From Mycobacterium sp. IS-1742 (GTDB lineage Bacteria; Actinomycetota; Actinomycetes; Mycobacteriales; Mycobacteriaceae): a DNA stretch of 64,000 nucleotides. The number at the start of each line of letters is the position of its first letter. Within the stretch, counting starts at the first letter, position 1. The position numbers and the translations under genes were made by a program. The stretch covers positions 52,570 through 116,569 of the forward strand of contig NZ_LQIV01000010.1 of assembly GCF_001500125.1 (NCBI RefSeq), read 5' to 3'. Below the pieces are notes generated by a model that did no database searches, was not told the DNA's origin, and saw nothing but the letters and a program-made list of their open reading frames with translations. Positions 37,758-48,264 of the stretch are shown piece after piece.

Positions 37758-38549
37758 ATGGTTACCCCAGCGGGGAACCAATCCGAGGAAGCGAGGTCCG
37801 CTGTGCTGGGTCTGCCCGAGCGGATAACCGCCTGCCTGTTCGACCTCGACGGTGTGCTCACCGATACCGCCAGCGTCCACACCCGCGCGTGGAAGGCGAT
37901 GTTCGACGACTACTTGCGAACCAGGGCGCAGCGCACCGGTGAGCCGTTCGTCCCGTTCGACGCGGGCGCCGACTATCAGCGTTACGTCGACGGCAAGCGC
38001 CGCGAGGACGGCGTCCGGTCGTTTCTGGTCAGCCGCGGAGTCGAGCTGCCCGACGGTCACCCCGACGACCCGCCCGACGCCGAAACCGTGCACGGGCTGG
38101 GCAACCGCAAGAACGAGATGTTTCATGAAACGTTGCGCCGCGACGGCATCGAGGTGTTCGAGGGCTCACGCCGCTACCTCGAGGACGCCAGCGCCGCAGG
38201 CCTCGGCATCGCCGTCGTCTCGTCGAGCGCGAACACCGAGGAGGTGCTCGACATCACCGGGATGGCGCGCTACGTCCAGCACCGCGTCGACGGGGTCACC
38301 ATGCGCGAGGAGCACATCGCGGGCAAACCCGAGCCGGACTCTTTCCTGCGGGCGGCCGAACTGCTCGGTGTCACACCGGCTCAGGGCGCGGTGTTCGAGG
38401 ATGCCCTCGCCGGGGTGGCGGCGGGACGGGCCGGGAAGTTCGGCTATGTGGTGGGCGTCGACCGCGTGGGACAGGCAGAGGAACTGCGGCGCAACGGCGC
38501 CGACATCGTCGTCACCGACCTCGCCGAACTGCGGGAGACCACACCGTGA
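37758..38549 (+). CDS. HAD-superfamily beta-phosphoglucomutase
   Basis: A 263-residue HAD phosphatase/mutase. Motif I is [13 protein letters not shown] (nucleophile Asp and acid/base Asp two residues on), with [12 protein letters not shown] (motif II), [16 protein letters not shown] (motif III Lys) and [14 protein letters not shown] (motif IV). It interconverts beta-glucose 1-phosphate and glucose 6-phosphate. Its stop overlaps the start of the GH65 phosphorylase gene by 4 bp (GTGA), so it consumes the product of that enzyme. ATG 37758 is chosen; a GTG at 37803 with a GAGG-rich stretch upstream is possible. Confidence 0.92.
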   Translation: MVTPAGNQSEEARSAVLGLPERITACLFDLDGVLTDTASVHTRAWKAMFDDYLRTRAQRTGEPFVPFDAGADYQRYVDGKRREDGVRSFLVSRGVELPDGHPDDPPDAETVHGLGNRKNEMFHETLRRDGIEVFEGSRRYLEDASAAGLGIAVVSSSANTEEVLDITGMARYVQHRVDGVTMREEHIAGKPEPDSFLRAAELLGVTPAQGAVFEDALAGVAAGRAGKFGYVVGVDRVGQAEELRRNGADIVVTDLAELRETTP

Positions 38550-40909
38550 TCCCCTACGACGTCTTCCCCGTCGAGCCGTGGCAGGTCCGCGAGACCCGGC
38601 TGGACGTCGACCTCATCGACGAGTCCGAATCGCTGTTCGCACTGTCCAACGGGCACATAGGGTTTCGGGGCAACCTCGACGAGGGCGAACCGCACGGCAT
38701 GCCCGGTACGTATCTGAACTCCTTCTTCGAGGTCCGGCCACTGCCCTACGCCGAGGCGGGCTACGGCTACCCCGAGGCGGGTCAGACGATCGTCAACGTC
38801 ACCAACGGCAAGATCGTGCGACTGCTGGTCGACGACGAACCCTTCGACGTCCGCTACGGCGAGCTCATCGACCACGAACGGATCCTCGATCTGCGGGCAG
38901 GCACCCTGAGCCGTCGGGTGCACTGGCGGTCACCGGCGGGCAAGCAGGTGAAGGTGTTGTCCACCCGCCTGGTGTCGCTGTCGCAACGCGGCGTCGCGGC
39001 CATCGAGTACATCGTCGAGGCGATCGACGAATTCGTTCGTGTCACAGTGCAATCCGAGCTGGTCGCCAATGAGGACCAGCCCGAGGAGTCGGGCGACCCA
39101 CGGGTGGCGGCGGTGCTGCGCAAACCCCTCGAGGCGGTTCACCACGAGCAGACCGACCACAGCGCGCTGCTGGTCCACCGGACCCGGGGCAGCGCCCTGA
39201 TGATGGCGGCCGCGATGGACCACGAGGTCGACGTGCCCGGACGCGTCGAGATCAGCACCGACGCCCGCGAAGACCTCGCCCACACCACCGTGATCTGCGG
39301 GCTGCGCCCGGGCCAGCGCCTGCGCATCGTCAAGTACCTCGCCTACGGGTGGTCGAGCCTGCGTTCCCGTCCGGCACTGCGTGATCAGGCCGCGGCCGCG
39401 CTCACCGGCGCACGCTACGTCGGTTGGCAGGGGCTGCTGGACGCGCAACGCGAATACCTCGACGAGTTCTGGGATTGCGCCGATGTCGAGGTCGAAGGCG
39501 ACCCCGACCTGCAGCAGGCGGTGCGGTTCGGACTGTTCCACGTGCTGCAGGCCAGCGCCCGCGCCGAACGTCGCGCCATTCCCGGCAAGGGCCTGACCGG
39601 CGCCGGGTACGACGGCCACGCCTTCTGGGACACCGAGGGTTTCGTGCTCCCGGTGCTCACCTACACCAAACCCTCCGCGGCCGCCGACGCGCTGCGTTGG
39701 CGGGCGTCCACCCTGCCGTTGGCCAGAGAGCGCGCGGCGCAACTGGATCTGAAGGGCGCCGCGTTCCCGTGGCGCACCATCCGCGGTGAGGAGTGCTCGG
39801 CGTACTGGCCTGCGGGGACCGCGGGCTGGCACGTCAACGCCGACATCGCCATGGCCTTCGACCGCTACCGCACCGTCACCGGCGACGACTCACTCGAGGA
39901 CGAATGCGGCCTCGCGGTGCTGGTCGACACCGCCCGGCTGTGGATGACGATCGGCCACCACGACCGTCACGGCGTCTGGCATCTCGACGGCGTCACCGGT
40001 CCCGACGAGTACACGGCGGTGGTGCGCGACAACGTCTTCACCAACCTGATGGCCGCCCACAACCTGCGGGTGGCGGCCGAGGCCTGCGAGAGGCGCTCGG
40101 AGATCGCCCGGGACATGGGGGTGACCACCGAGGAGACGGCGACGTGGCGGGAAGCGGCCGCGGCCGCGCACATCCCCTACGACGAGGACCTCGGCGTGCA
40201 CCCGCAGTGCGAGGGGTTCACGACGCTGGCCGAGTGGAACTTCACCAAGAACACCTCGTATCCCCTGCTGCTCCACGAACCGTATGTGCGGCTCTACCCA
40301 ACCCAGGTGATCAAACAGGCCGATCTGGTGCTGGCGATGCAGTGGCAGAGCCACGCCTTCACCAACGAACAGAAGGCCCGCAACGTCGACTATTACGAGC
40401 GTCGCACCACGCGCGACTCGTCGCTGTCGGCGTGCACACAGGCGGTGATGTGCGCGGAGGTCGGACATTTGAACCTCGCCCACGACTACGCCTTCGAGGC
40501 GGCGATGATCGACCTGCGCAACCTGCACCACAACACGCGCGACGGGTTGCACATGGCGTCACTGGCCGGCGCGTGGACGGCGCTGGTCGCCGGATTCGGC
40601 GGACTGCGCGACGACGAGGGCGTCCTGTCGTTGAACCCGCACCTGCCCGACGCGCTGTCGTGCCTGCGATTCCGGTTGCGCTGGCGCGACTTCCGGCTGA
40701 CCGTCCACGCGCGACACGACGAGGTGACCTACACGTTGCGCGACGGGCCGGACGGCCGGCTGGCGATCCGGCATGCCGGGGAGGAGATCGTCCTGTCCAC
40801 CCAGGAGCCGACGACGGTCAAGGTGCAGCACCGCACACCACTGTTGCCGCCACCGTCGCAGCCGCCGGGCCGCGAACCGCTGCGGCGCCGCCTGACCGAA
40901 CCGCGCTAG
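38546..40909 (+). CDS. Glycoside hydrolase family 65 disaccharide phosphorylase
   Basis: A 787-residue GH65 enzyme. An N-terminal beta-sandwich ([19 protein letters not shown]) precedes the (alpha/alpha)6 barrel, with the general-acid Glu in [11 protein letters not shown], a [12 protein letters not shown] phosphate/substrate region and a small C-terminal beta domain. GH65 members phosphorolyse maltose, trehalose or kojibiose to beta-glucose 1-phosphate and glucose. Overlap with the beta-phosphoglucomutase gene makes a phosphorylase role much more likely than a hydrolase. Which disaccharide is used cannot be read. Positional equivalent of Rv3401 (recall). Confidence 0.93.
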   Translation: MIPYDVFPVEPWQVRETRLDVDLIDESESLFALSNGHIGFRGNLDEGEPHGMPGTYLNSFFEVRPLPYAEAGYGYPEAGQTIVNVTNGKIVRLLVDDEPFDVRYGELIDHERILDLRAGTLSRRVHWRSPAGKQVKVLSTRLVSLSQRGVAAIEYIVEAIDEFVRVTVQSELVANEDQPEESGDPRVAAVLRKPLEAVHHEQTDHSALLVHRTRGSALMMAAAMDHEVDVPGRVEISTDAREDLAHTTVICGLRPGQRLRIVKYLAYGWSSLRSRPALRDQAAAALTGARYVGWQGLLDAQREYLDEFWDCADVEVEGDPDLQQAVRFGLFHVLQASARAERRAIPGKGLTGAGYDGHAFWDTEGFVLPVLTYTKPSAAADALRWRASTLPLARERAAQLDLKGAAFPWRTIRGEECSAYWPAGTAGWHVNADIAMAFDRYRTVTGDDSLEDECGLAVLVDTARLWMTIGHHDRHGVWHLDGVTGPDEYTAVVRDNVFTNLMAAHNLRVAAEACERRSEIARDMGVTTEETATWREAAAAAHIPYDEDLGVHPQCEGFTTLAEWNFTKNTSYPLLLHEPYVRLYPTQVIKQADLVLAMQWQSHAFTNEQKARNVDYYERRTTRDSSLSACTQAVMCAEVGHLNLAHDYAFEAAMIDLRNLHHNTRDGLHMASLAGAWTALVAGFGGLRDDEGVLSLNPHLPDALSCLRFRLRWRDFRLTVHARHDEVTYTLRDGPDGRLAIRHAGEEIVLSTQEPTTVKVQHRTPLLPPPSQPPGREPLRRRLTEPR

Positions 40910-40912
40910 CGG

Positions 40913-42679
40913 TCAGGCGCCCTGGGCCTCGGCGGTCGTGGGATCGCGCCGGTTGACCTCGTCGCGGCTGGCGTTCCAGTCCAGCGCCGCGGGCGCGCCT
41001 GCGGGCACCGTGGGGTGCGCGGGCCGGATCGGGTCGAGGCGTCGGTAGCCCTCGCCCTGAGCGGGCCGCAGATCCTCTTCGCCCTTGTTCGGCCACAGCG
41101 AGGCCGCCCGTTCGGCCTGTGCGCTGATGGTCAGCGACGGGTTCACCCCGAGGTTGGCCGAGATGGCCGCCCCGTCGGTGACGTACAGCGTCGGATAGTT
41201 GTAGACGCGGTGATACGGGTCGATGACGCCGTGTTCCGGGTTGTCGCCGATGGCGGCGCCGCCGAGGAAGTGCGCCGTCAGCGGGATGTTGAACAGTTCG
41301 CCCCAGGTGCCGCCCGCGACGCCGTCGATCTTCTTCGCGATCCGCCGCGTCACCTCGTTGCCCACCGGTATCCACGTCGGGTTGGGCTCGCCGTGGCCCT
41401 GTTTGCTCGTCAGCCGGCGGGTGCCGAGCTTGGTGCGCTTGGTGAACGTGGTGATGGAATTGTCGAGGTTCTGCATGACCAGCGCGATCAGGGTCCGCTC
41501 GCTCCACCGCCGGACGTTGAGCAGCCGGACCGTGCCACGCGGATCCTGGCGCGCGTTGACGAACAACTGCTTCCACCGCGGGACGTCGGTGCCCTCCGGG
41601 CCGGAGCCGTCGGTCATCAGCGTCTGCAGCAGCCCCATCGCGTTGGAACCCTTGCCGTAGCGCACGGGTTCGATGTGGGTGTCGGACGTCGGGTGGATCG
41701 ACGAGGTGATGGCCACGCCGTGGGTGAGGTCGAGGTCGTCGGTGGCCTCGAAGCGGCCCGCGCCGACGATGGACTCGGAGTTGGTGCGGGTCAACATGCC
41801 GAGCCGGTCGGAGATCTCGGGGAGTTTCCCGGCGTCACGCATCTTGAACAGCAGCTTCTGCGTGCCGAACGTGCCCGCCGCAAGGACGAGATTGGTGGCG
41901 GTGAAGGTGCGTTTCCGGCGCCGCACCTTGCGTCCGGTGCGCACGGTGGTCACCTCCCAGACCCCGTCGTCGCGCTGTTCGAAGCTGGTCACGGTGGTCA
42001 GCGGATGCACCTCCGCGCCCGCCTGCTCGGCGAGGTAGAGGTAGTTCTTCACCAGGGTGTTCTTGGCGTTGTGGCGGCAGCCGGTCATACACTCGCCGAC
42101 CTCGATGCAGCCCCTGCGGGCCGGGCCTGCGCCGCCGAAGTACGGGTCGGGGACCGTCTTGCCCGGGGTCTTCTGCCCGTCGGGTCCGAAGAACACCCCG
42201 ACCGGTGTGGGTACGAAGGTGTCGCCGACGCCCATCTCCTCGGCGACCTCTTTCACGACGCGGTCGGCGTCGGTGAACGTCGGGTTGGTCACCACGCCGA
42301 GCATCCGTTGAGCCTGCTCGTAGTGGGGCAGCAACTCCTCGTTCCAGTCGGTGATGTGCTTCCACTGCGGGTCGTTGAAGAACGGCTCCCGCGGCACGTA
42401 GAGGGTGTTGGCGTAGTTGAGCGATCCGCCGCCGACGCCGGCGCCCGCCAGGATGAGCACGTCGCGGAGCAGGTGGATGCGCTGAATGCCGTAGCAGCCC
42501 AGTTGCGGCGCCCACAGGAAGTTGCGCAGATCCCACGAGGTTTTCGCGAAATCCTCGTCGGCGAAGCGGCGGCCCGCTTCGAGTACGCCTACCCGGTAGT
42601 CCTTCTCGGTGAGCCGCAGCGCGGTGACGCTGCCGCCGAACCCCGAACCGATGATGAGGACGTCGTAGTCAGGCTGCAT
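40913..42679 (-). CDS. choD: GMC oxidoreductase, cholesterol oxidase ChoD-like
   Basis: A 588-residue FAD-dependent GMC-family enzyme. The FAD dinucleotide fold is VLIIGSGFGGSVTALRL near residues 7-23, with AGAGVGGGSLNYANTLYVP, ECMTGCRHNAKNTLVKNYLY and the C-terminal YVTDGAAISANLGVNPSLT block. It is annotated as cholesterol oxidase in M. tuberculosis (Rv3409c, recall), although its in vivo sterol role is debated. No signal peptide. Its promoter must lie within the 180-bp gap that holds the long palindrome. Confidence 0.92.
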   Translation of the reverse strand: MQPDYDVLIIGSGFGGSVTALRLTEKDYRVGVLEAGRRFADEDFAKTSWDLRNFLWAPQLGCYGIQRIHLLRDVLILAGAGVGGGSLNYANTLYVPREPFFNDPQWKHITDWNEELLPHYEQAQRMLGVVTNPTFTDADRVVKEVAEEMGVGDTFVPTPVGVFFGPDGQKTPGKTVPDPYFGGAGPARRGCIEVGECMTGCRHNAKNTLVKNYLYLAEQAGAEVHPLTTVTSFEQRDDGVWEVTTVRTGRKVRRRKRTFTATNLVLAAGTFGTQKLLFKMRDAGKLPEISDRLGMLTRTNSESIVGAGRFEATDDLDLTHGVAITSSIHPTSDTHIEPVRYGKGSNAMGLLQTLMTDGSGPEGTDVPRWKQLFVNARQDPRGTVRLLNVRRWSERTLIALVMQNLDNSITTFTKRTKLGTRRLTSKQGHGEPNPTWIPVGNEVTRRIAKKIDGVAGGTWGELFNIPLTAHFLGGAAIGDNPEHGVIDPYHRVYNYPTLYVTDGAAISANLGVNPSLTISAQAERAASLWPNKGEEDLRPAQGEGYRRLDPIRPAHPTVPAGAPAALDWNASRDEVNRRDPTTAEAQGA

Positions 42680-42729
42680 GACACCAGTATGGGTTACCAA
42701 CGGGTAACGAGCTAGACAGGTGCGCCTAA

Positions 42730-42795
42730 CCCGCGAGCAGACACAGAATCGCGTTGCTGAGCGCCTCCGAACGCGATTCTGCGTCTGCTCGCGGG
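42730..42795. repeat. Palindromic repeat copy 1, 5' of the DUF559 gene
   Basis: Arms of 26 bp (42730-42755 and 42770-42795) match at 25 of 26 positions around a 14-nt loop. The left arm contains GCGAGCAGACACAGAATCGC. A second copy of the same element flanks the other end of the DUF559 gene at 43751-43812. A TTATCCACA box follows at 42798-42806. Confidence 0.9.
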
Positions 42796-42860
42796 CGTTA
42801 TCCACAGGCGCGGCTCTGACCGCTACCGAAGGCCGGGTGAATACCCGAGAGTCGACAACC

Positions 42861-43748
42861 ATGGATTCGGCGGTGCGGGACCTACTTCGTGGGCTCGGCG
42901 GCCTGGCGACCGCGCGGGAGTTGCTCACGGTCATGACGCGTCAGCAACTGGACTGGTGTGTGCGGCGCGGCGAGTTGGTCCGCGTGTGGCACGGCGTCTA
43001 CGGCGACCACCACCCCGACGTGCGAGGCCGCCTGCGCGGACTCGACCTCTTCCTCGGGGAGGAGGCGGTCGTATGCCTGGGCACCGCGGCGGGGCTGTAC
43101 GGCTTCGATGTCGAGAACACCGCGGCGATCCATATCCTCGATCCCGGCAGGCGGGTCCGCCCGGCGGTCGGACTGTCCGTCCACCAACGGGTCGGCGCAC
43201 CGCTGCAACGGGTGGCCGGCCGATTGGCCACCGCACCCGCTTGGACGGCGGTCGAGACCGCCCGCCGACTACCCCGGCCGCGTGCACTCGCAACCCTGGA
43301 TGCCGCTGTCCACTCCACCTGGTGCGACGTCGCCGAACTGCAGAGGGCCGTCGACGAGCAACGCGGACGCCGCGGCATAGTCGCCGTGCGCGAGTTGCTT
43401 CCCCATGTCGACGGGCGTGCCGAATCGGCGATGGAGAGCGAAGCCCGACTCGTGATGATCGACTACGGGCTCCCCCGACCGGTGCTGCAGTACGAGATCC
43501 GCGGGGCCGACGGCGAGGTCTGGCGGGTCGACTTCGCCTGGCCGGAAGTGCGGGTCGTCGCCGAGTACGAAAGCGTGGAATGGCACGTCGGCCGTCGCGA
43601 GATGATCAGGGACAGAAAGCGCGTCGCGGCGATTCAGGACATGGGTTGGACGGTGATCCCGATGGTCATCGACGACGTCCGACAGTATCCCGATCGGCTG
43701 GCCCAGCGCATCGCACACCACTTGTCACTGTCCCGACTGGCCGGCTGA
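42861..43748 (+). CDS. DUF559-domain protein with AbiEi-like N-terminal helix-turn-helix
   Basis: A 295-residue protein. The N-terminus (LLRGLGGLATARELLTVM, then RRGELVRVWHGVYG) resembles the AbiEi antitoxin-type winged helix. The C-terminal domain has VDFAWPEVRVVAEYESVEWH and ends with a helix after DMGWTVIPMVIDDV, as in DUF559, a Vsr-like PD-(D/E)XK endonuclease fold. The nuclease activity is inferred only. GTG at 42837 would add eight residues. It is flanked on both sides by copies of a long palindrome, with no partner toxin gene. The role could be nucleic-acid processing of those palindromes or an orphan defence component. Confidence 0.8.
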   Translation: MDSAVRDLLRGLGGLATARELLTVMTRQQLDWCVRRGELVRVWHGVYGDHHPDVRGRLRGLDLFLGEEAVVCLGTAAGLYGFDVENTAAIHILDPGRRVRPAVGLSVHQRVGAPLQRVAGRLATAPAWTAVETARRLPRPRALATLDAAVHSTWCDVAELQRAVDEQRGRRGIVAVRELLPHVDGRAESAMESEARLVMIDYGLPRPVLQYEIRGADGEVWRVDFAWPEVRVVAEYESVEWHVGRREMIRDRKRVAAIQDMGWTVIPMVIDDVRQYPDRLAQRIAHHLSLSRLAG

Positions 43749-43750
43749 CT

Positions 43751-43812
43751 CGCGAGCAGACAGAGAATCGCGTTCCGACACCCCGAAAAACGCGAATCTG
43801 TGTCTGCTCGCG
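43751..43812. repeat. Palindromic repeat copy 2, 3' of the DUF559 gene
   Basis: Arms of 24 bp (43751-43774 and 43789-43812) pair at 22 of 24 positions around a 14-nt loop. The arms share CGCGAGCAGACA and AGAATCGCGTT with copy 1. It starts 2 bp after the DUF559 stop codon, so it could also act as a transcription or mRNA-stability element. Confidence 0.9.
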
Positions 43813-43840
43813 CCCAGAGCCCAGAGCCCAGAGCCCAGAG
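43813..43840. repeat. Four perfect 7-bp tandem repeats (CCCAGAG)
   Basis: CCCAGAG is repeated four times without interruption directly after palindrome copy 2, ending 8 bp before the guaB3 stop codon. The tract is a slippage-prone microsatellite outside any coding sequence. Confidence 0.9.
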
Positions 43841-43848
43841 CCGAGCGC

Positions 43849-44979
43849 CTACGCGCCGACCGTCAGACCGACCTTCTGAAACTCCTTGGGGTCACAGTAA
43901 CCGGCCTTGGCCATCGAGCGGCGAAGCCCGCCAACGAGGTTGAGCGATCCGAACGGATCGTCCGACGGCCCGGTGAGCACCTGTTCGAGCGACGGCCGCT
44001 CGCCGAGCGCCACCTGCAGCAGTGCACCGCGGGGCAGCGACGGATGCGCCGCGGCCGCAGGCCAGAACCAGCCACCGCCCAGCGCTTCGGCGGCGCTGGC
44101 CAGCGGTGTGCCGAGCACCACCGCGTCGGCGCCGCAGGCGATGGCCTTGGCCAGATCACCCGAGGTGTGGATGTCGCCGTCGGCCAGCACGTGCACGTAA
44201 CGTCCGCCGGTCTCGTCGAGGTATTCGCGGCGCGCCGCAGCGGCGTCGGCGATGGCGGTGGCCATCGGCACGCTGATGCCCAGCACCTCGTCGGACGTCG
44301 TCACCCCGGACGTCGAGCCGTAACCCACGATCACGCCGGCCGCACCCGTGCGCATCAGGTGCAGCGCAGTGCGGTGGTCCAGCACGCCGCCGGCGACCAC
44401 CGGCACGTCGAGTTCGGAGATGAACGTCTTGAGGTTGAGCGGTTCGCCGTCGGACGCGACGCGTTCGGCGGACACGATCGTGCCCTGGATGACGAGCAGG
44501 TCGATGCCCGCCTGCAGCAGCGCCGGGGTCAGCGCCTGGGCGTTCTGCGGGCTCACCCGCACCGCCGTCGTCACCCCCGCATCGCGGATGCGGGACACCG
44601 CCGCACCGAGCAACTCCGGGTCGAGCGGCGCGGCGTGCAACTGCTGCAGCAGCCGGATCGCCGCCGACGGTTCAGAGGACGCGGCCGCGGCCTTCTCCAC
44701 GACCTGCTGGATCTTCTCCTCGACGTCGGCGTGCCTGCCGATCAACCCTTCGCCGTTGAGGACGCCGAGCCCACCGAGGCGGCCGAGTTCGATCGCGAAC
44801 TCCACCGACACCAACGCATCGGTCGGATGCGCCACCACGGGGATCTCGAACCGGTAGGCGTCGAGCTGCCACGCCGTCGACACGTCCTGCGACGAGCGGG
44901 TGCGGCGCGACGGCACGATGTTGATGTCGTGGAGTTCATATGTACGGCGGGCGGTGCGGCCCATACCGATTTCGACCAT
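43849..44979 (-). CDS. guaB3: IMP dehydrogenase-related protein GuaB3
   Basis: A 376-residue TIM-barrel IMPDH homolog without CBS domains. Recognisable blocks are MVEIGMGRTARRTYEL, FEIPVVAHPTDALVS and VHVLADGDIHTSGDLAKAIA. The catalytic Cys loop of true IMPDH (GSICTTR) is absent; the corresponding region reads GYGSTSGVTTSDE. Mycobacterial GuaB3 is thought not to have IMPDH activity (recall); some homologs act as GMP reductases. ATG 44979 matches the remembered M. tuberculosis start; a GTG at 44988 is possible. It follows guaB2 by 28 bp in one operon. Confidence 0.93.
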   Translation of the reverse strand: MVEIGMGRTARRTYELHDINIVPSRRTRSSQDVSTAWQLDAYRFEIPVVAHPTDALVSVEFAIELGRLGGLGVLNGEGLIGRHADVEEKIQQVVEKAAAASSEPSAAIRLLQQLHAAPLDPELLGAAVSRIRDAGVTTAVRVSPQNAQALTPALLQAGIDLLVIQGTIVSAERVASDGEPLNLKTFISELDVPVVAGGVLDHRTALHLMRTGAAGVIVGYGSTSGVTTSDEVLGISVPMATAIADAAAARREYLDETGGRYVHVLADGDIHTSGDLAKAIACGADAVVLGTPLASAAEALGGGWFWPAAAAHPSLPRGALLQVALGERPSLEQVLTGPSDDPFGSLNLVGGLRRSMAKAGYCDPKEFQKVGLTVGA

Positions 44980-45007
44980 GTCTCGCACAGTGCTGTTTCC
45001 CAGTCCG

Positions 45008-46594
<1,587 letters not shown>

Positions 46595-46683
46595 TCAATC
46601 CTATCGGTTGCGGCGGTGGCGGCTCGGCCCCGCACACCGGTCGCCACACCGGTGACGGCTGGCGTGATCACAGGGGGGCTGCG

Positions 46684-46689
46684 TAATGT
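46684..46689 (+). promoter_or_regulatory. -10 box of a leaderless DUF5319 transcript
   Basis: TAATGT, 7 nt before GTG 46697, fits the TANNNT -10 of a leaderless transcript. No SD is present. It is divergent from guaB2. Confidence 0.5.
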
Positions 46690-46696
46690 GGGACCC

Positions 46697-47101
46697 GTGC
46701 GAGACCATCTGCCACCTGGTTTGCCGCCCGACCCGTTCGCCGACGATCCCTGCGATCCCTCGGCGGCCCTCGACGCGCTCGAACCCGGTCAGCCGCTGGA
46801 CCCGCAGGAGCGCACTGCCGTCGAGGCGGACCTCGCCGACCTCGCGGTTTACGAGGCGCTGCTCGCGCACAAGGGAATTCGCGGTCTGGTCGTCTGCTGT
46901 GACGAATGCCAGCAGGACCACTACCACGACTGGGACATGCTGCGGGCCAACCTGCTGCAGCTGCTCGTCGACGGCACGGTCCGGCCCCACGAGCCGGCCT
47001 ACGATCCCGAACCCGACGCCTATGTCACGTGGGATTACTGCCGTGGCTACGCCGACGCCTCGCTGAACGAAGCGACGTCGGACTCAGACGGCTACCGCTG
47101 A
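46697..47101 (+). CDS. DUF5319 conserved actinobacterial protein
   Basis: A 134-residue protein, strongly conserved in the stretch VVCCDECQQDHYHDWDMLR and in YVTWDYCRGYADASLNEA. The C-C-x-x-C plus two His residues suggests a metal site. It corresponds to M. tuberculosis Rv3412 with the same GTG start VRDHLPPGLPPDPFADDP (recall). Function unknown. It lies next to the sigD/rsdA pair on the opposite strand. Confidence 0.9.
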   Translation: MRDHLPPGLPPDPFADDPCDPSAALDALEPGQPLDPQERTAVEADLADLAVYEALLAHKGIRGLVVCCDECQQDHYHDWDMLRANLLQLLVDGTVRPHEPAYDPEPDAYVTWDYCRGYADASLNEATSDSDGYR

Positions 47102-47109
47102 GCGGTTCG

Positions 47110-48264
47110 TCACTCTTCTGCTGCAGCGTCTGCCGCGTCACCCGGCAGCGGTAGGAGCACCGTGGTCGTGACCACGGGCGCCACGGCCTCGGGCCGCTCG
47201 ACGGTCGGCGCCGGCTTAGTCGGCGCCTCCACCTCCACCTCGGATGCCTCCACCTCGGATTCGGCCACCGGCGGCGCAACCGTCGTGGCCGGCGCGACCG
47301 TGGTCGGCGCGAGTGACGTGGTGGGCATCGTCGTCGTCACCGGTGCAGACGACGGCGGGAGCTCGACGGGCGCCCGGGGGGTCGTCGTGACCGGCGGCGC
47401 CGAAGCGGGCGACGACGGCGCCAGCGTGGGCGCCGTCGGCGAGGTGGCTGACGGCACAGGCGGCGACGACGTGCTCGGCGGCGGGGTCGAAGAAGCGGGC
47501 GGAGTCGTCGTCGGCGGAACCGACGGGTCGGTGGACGACGGGGGTGTCGTGGCCGGCGCGGTGCTGTCGGACGGTGGCGTGGCATCCGGCGAGAGCAGCG
47601 CGGGCAGCGGCAGATCCGAGGGCACCTCGGGCAGCACCACGGGCGGAGCGTTCGGCGGCACGGTCGCGTCGGGATCGCGGGTCTCCACCTTCACCGACAG
47701 CTGCTGCCACTGGTCCACGAGCTCCTGCTGGCGGCTGGTGTCCCCGACCGCGGCGACGGTGGTCGTGAGCGTCTGCAGCTTGTCCTGCGCGGCGGTCCAC
47801 TCGCCCTGCTCGATGAGCTGCTGCACCTCGGCCATCTGGGTCTGCGCGGCCAGCGCGACCTGATCGTCACGGGTGGTGGTCTGTTCGCCGAAGAGCATGG
47901 TGCGCACGCCGTACAGCGGATCGCCCGGCCCGGCGCCGTACACCACCGAGCCGAAGCCACCGAGACACAGCACCGCCGCGGCCACGGAGCCGACGACGGC
48001 CAGCGAGAACCGGCGGCGTGCAGTGGTCGTGGTGGCGCGGTCCAGCGCGATCGCCGCATCCCGCGGTGTGACCACGGACGCCATCGGCGGCTGCCGGACC
48101 TCGTCACGCCAGCCGGCCAGCAGGTACGCCAATTCGGCCTCGCCGGAGTCGTTCGAGTACACCGGCTGTTCGGTGGAGAGCGCGTCGAGGAAACGGTCGG
48201 TCTGATTGATCTCGGGCAGCGACGGCTCGCCCCCGTTGAAGGATCGGCGTGTGAAGTCAGGCAT
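47110..48264 (-). CDS. rsdA: Anti-sigma-D factor RsdA
   Basis: A 384-residue membrane anti-sigma factor. The cytoplasmic N-terminus (residues 1-85, EAELAYLLAGWRDEVRQPP) would bind SigD, and one membrane segment is FSLAVVGSVAAAVLCLGGFG. A helical periplasmic part follows, then about 175 residues of Pro/Ser/Thr/Ala low complexity. M. tuberculosis Rv3413c is shorter (about 300 residues, recall), so the P/S/T tail is expanded here. Its ATG overlaps the sigD stop by 8 bp. Confidence 0.92.
   Translation of the reverse strand: MPDFTRRSFNGGEPSLPEINQTDRFLDALSTEQPVYSNDSGEAELAYLLAGWRDEVRQPPMASVVTPRDAAIALDRATTTTARRRFSLAVVGSVAAAVLCLGGFGSVVYGAGPGDPLYGVRTMLFGEQTTTRDDQVALAAQTQMAEVQQLIEQGEWTAAQDKLQTLTTTVAAVGDTSRQQELVDQWQQLSVKVETRDPDATVPPNAPPVVLPEVPSDLPLPALLSPDATPPSDSTAPATTPPSSTDPSVPPTTTPPASSTPPPSTSSPPVPSATSPTAPTLAPSSPASAPPVTTTPRAPVELPPSSAPVTTTMPTTSLAPTTVAPATTVAPPVAESEVEASEVEVEAPTKPAPTVERPEAVAPVVTTTVLLPLPGDAADAAAEE

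Noticed and set aside
42720..42860. N-terminal extension of the DUF559 protein from GTG 42720
   Set aside because: It would translate the palindrome itself and has no SD; the winged-helix domain starts after 42861.
47160..47700. Low-complexity GC repeats resembling a PE-PGRS or VNTR region
   Set aside because: Coding for the Pro/Ser/Thr-rich periplasmic tail of RsdA; no exact DNA tandem unit was found.
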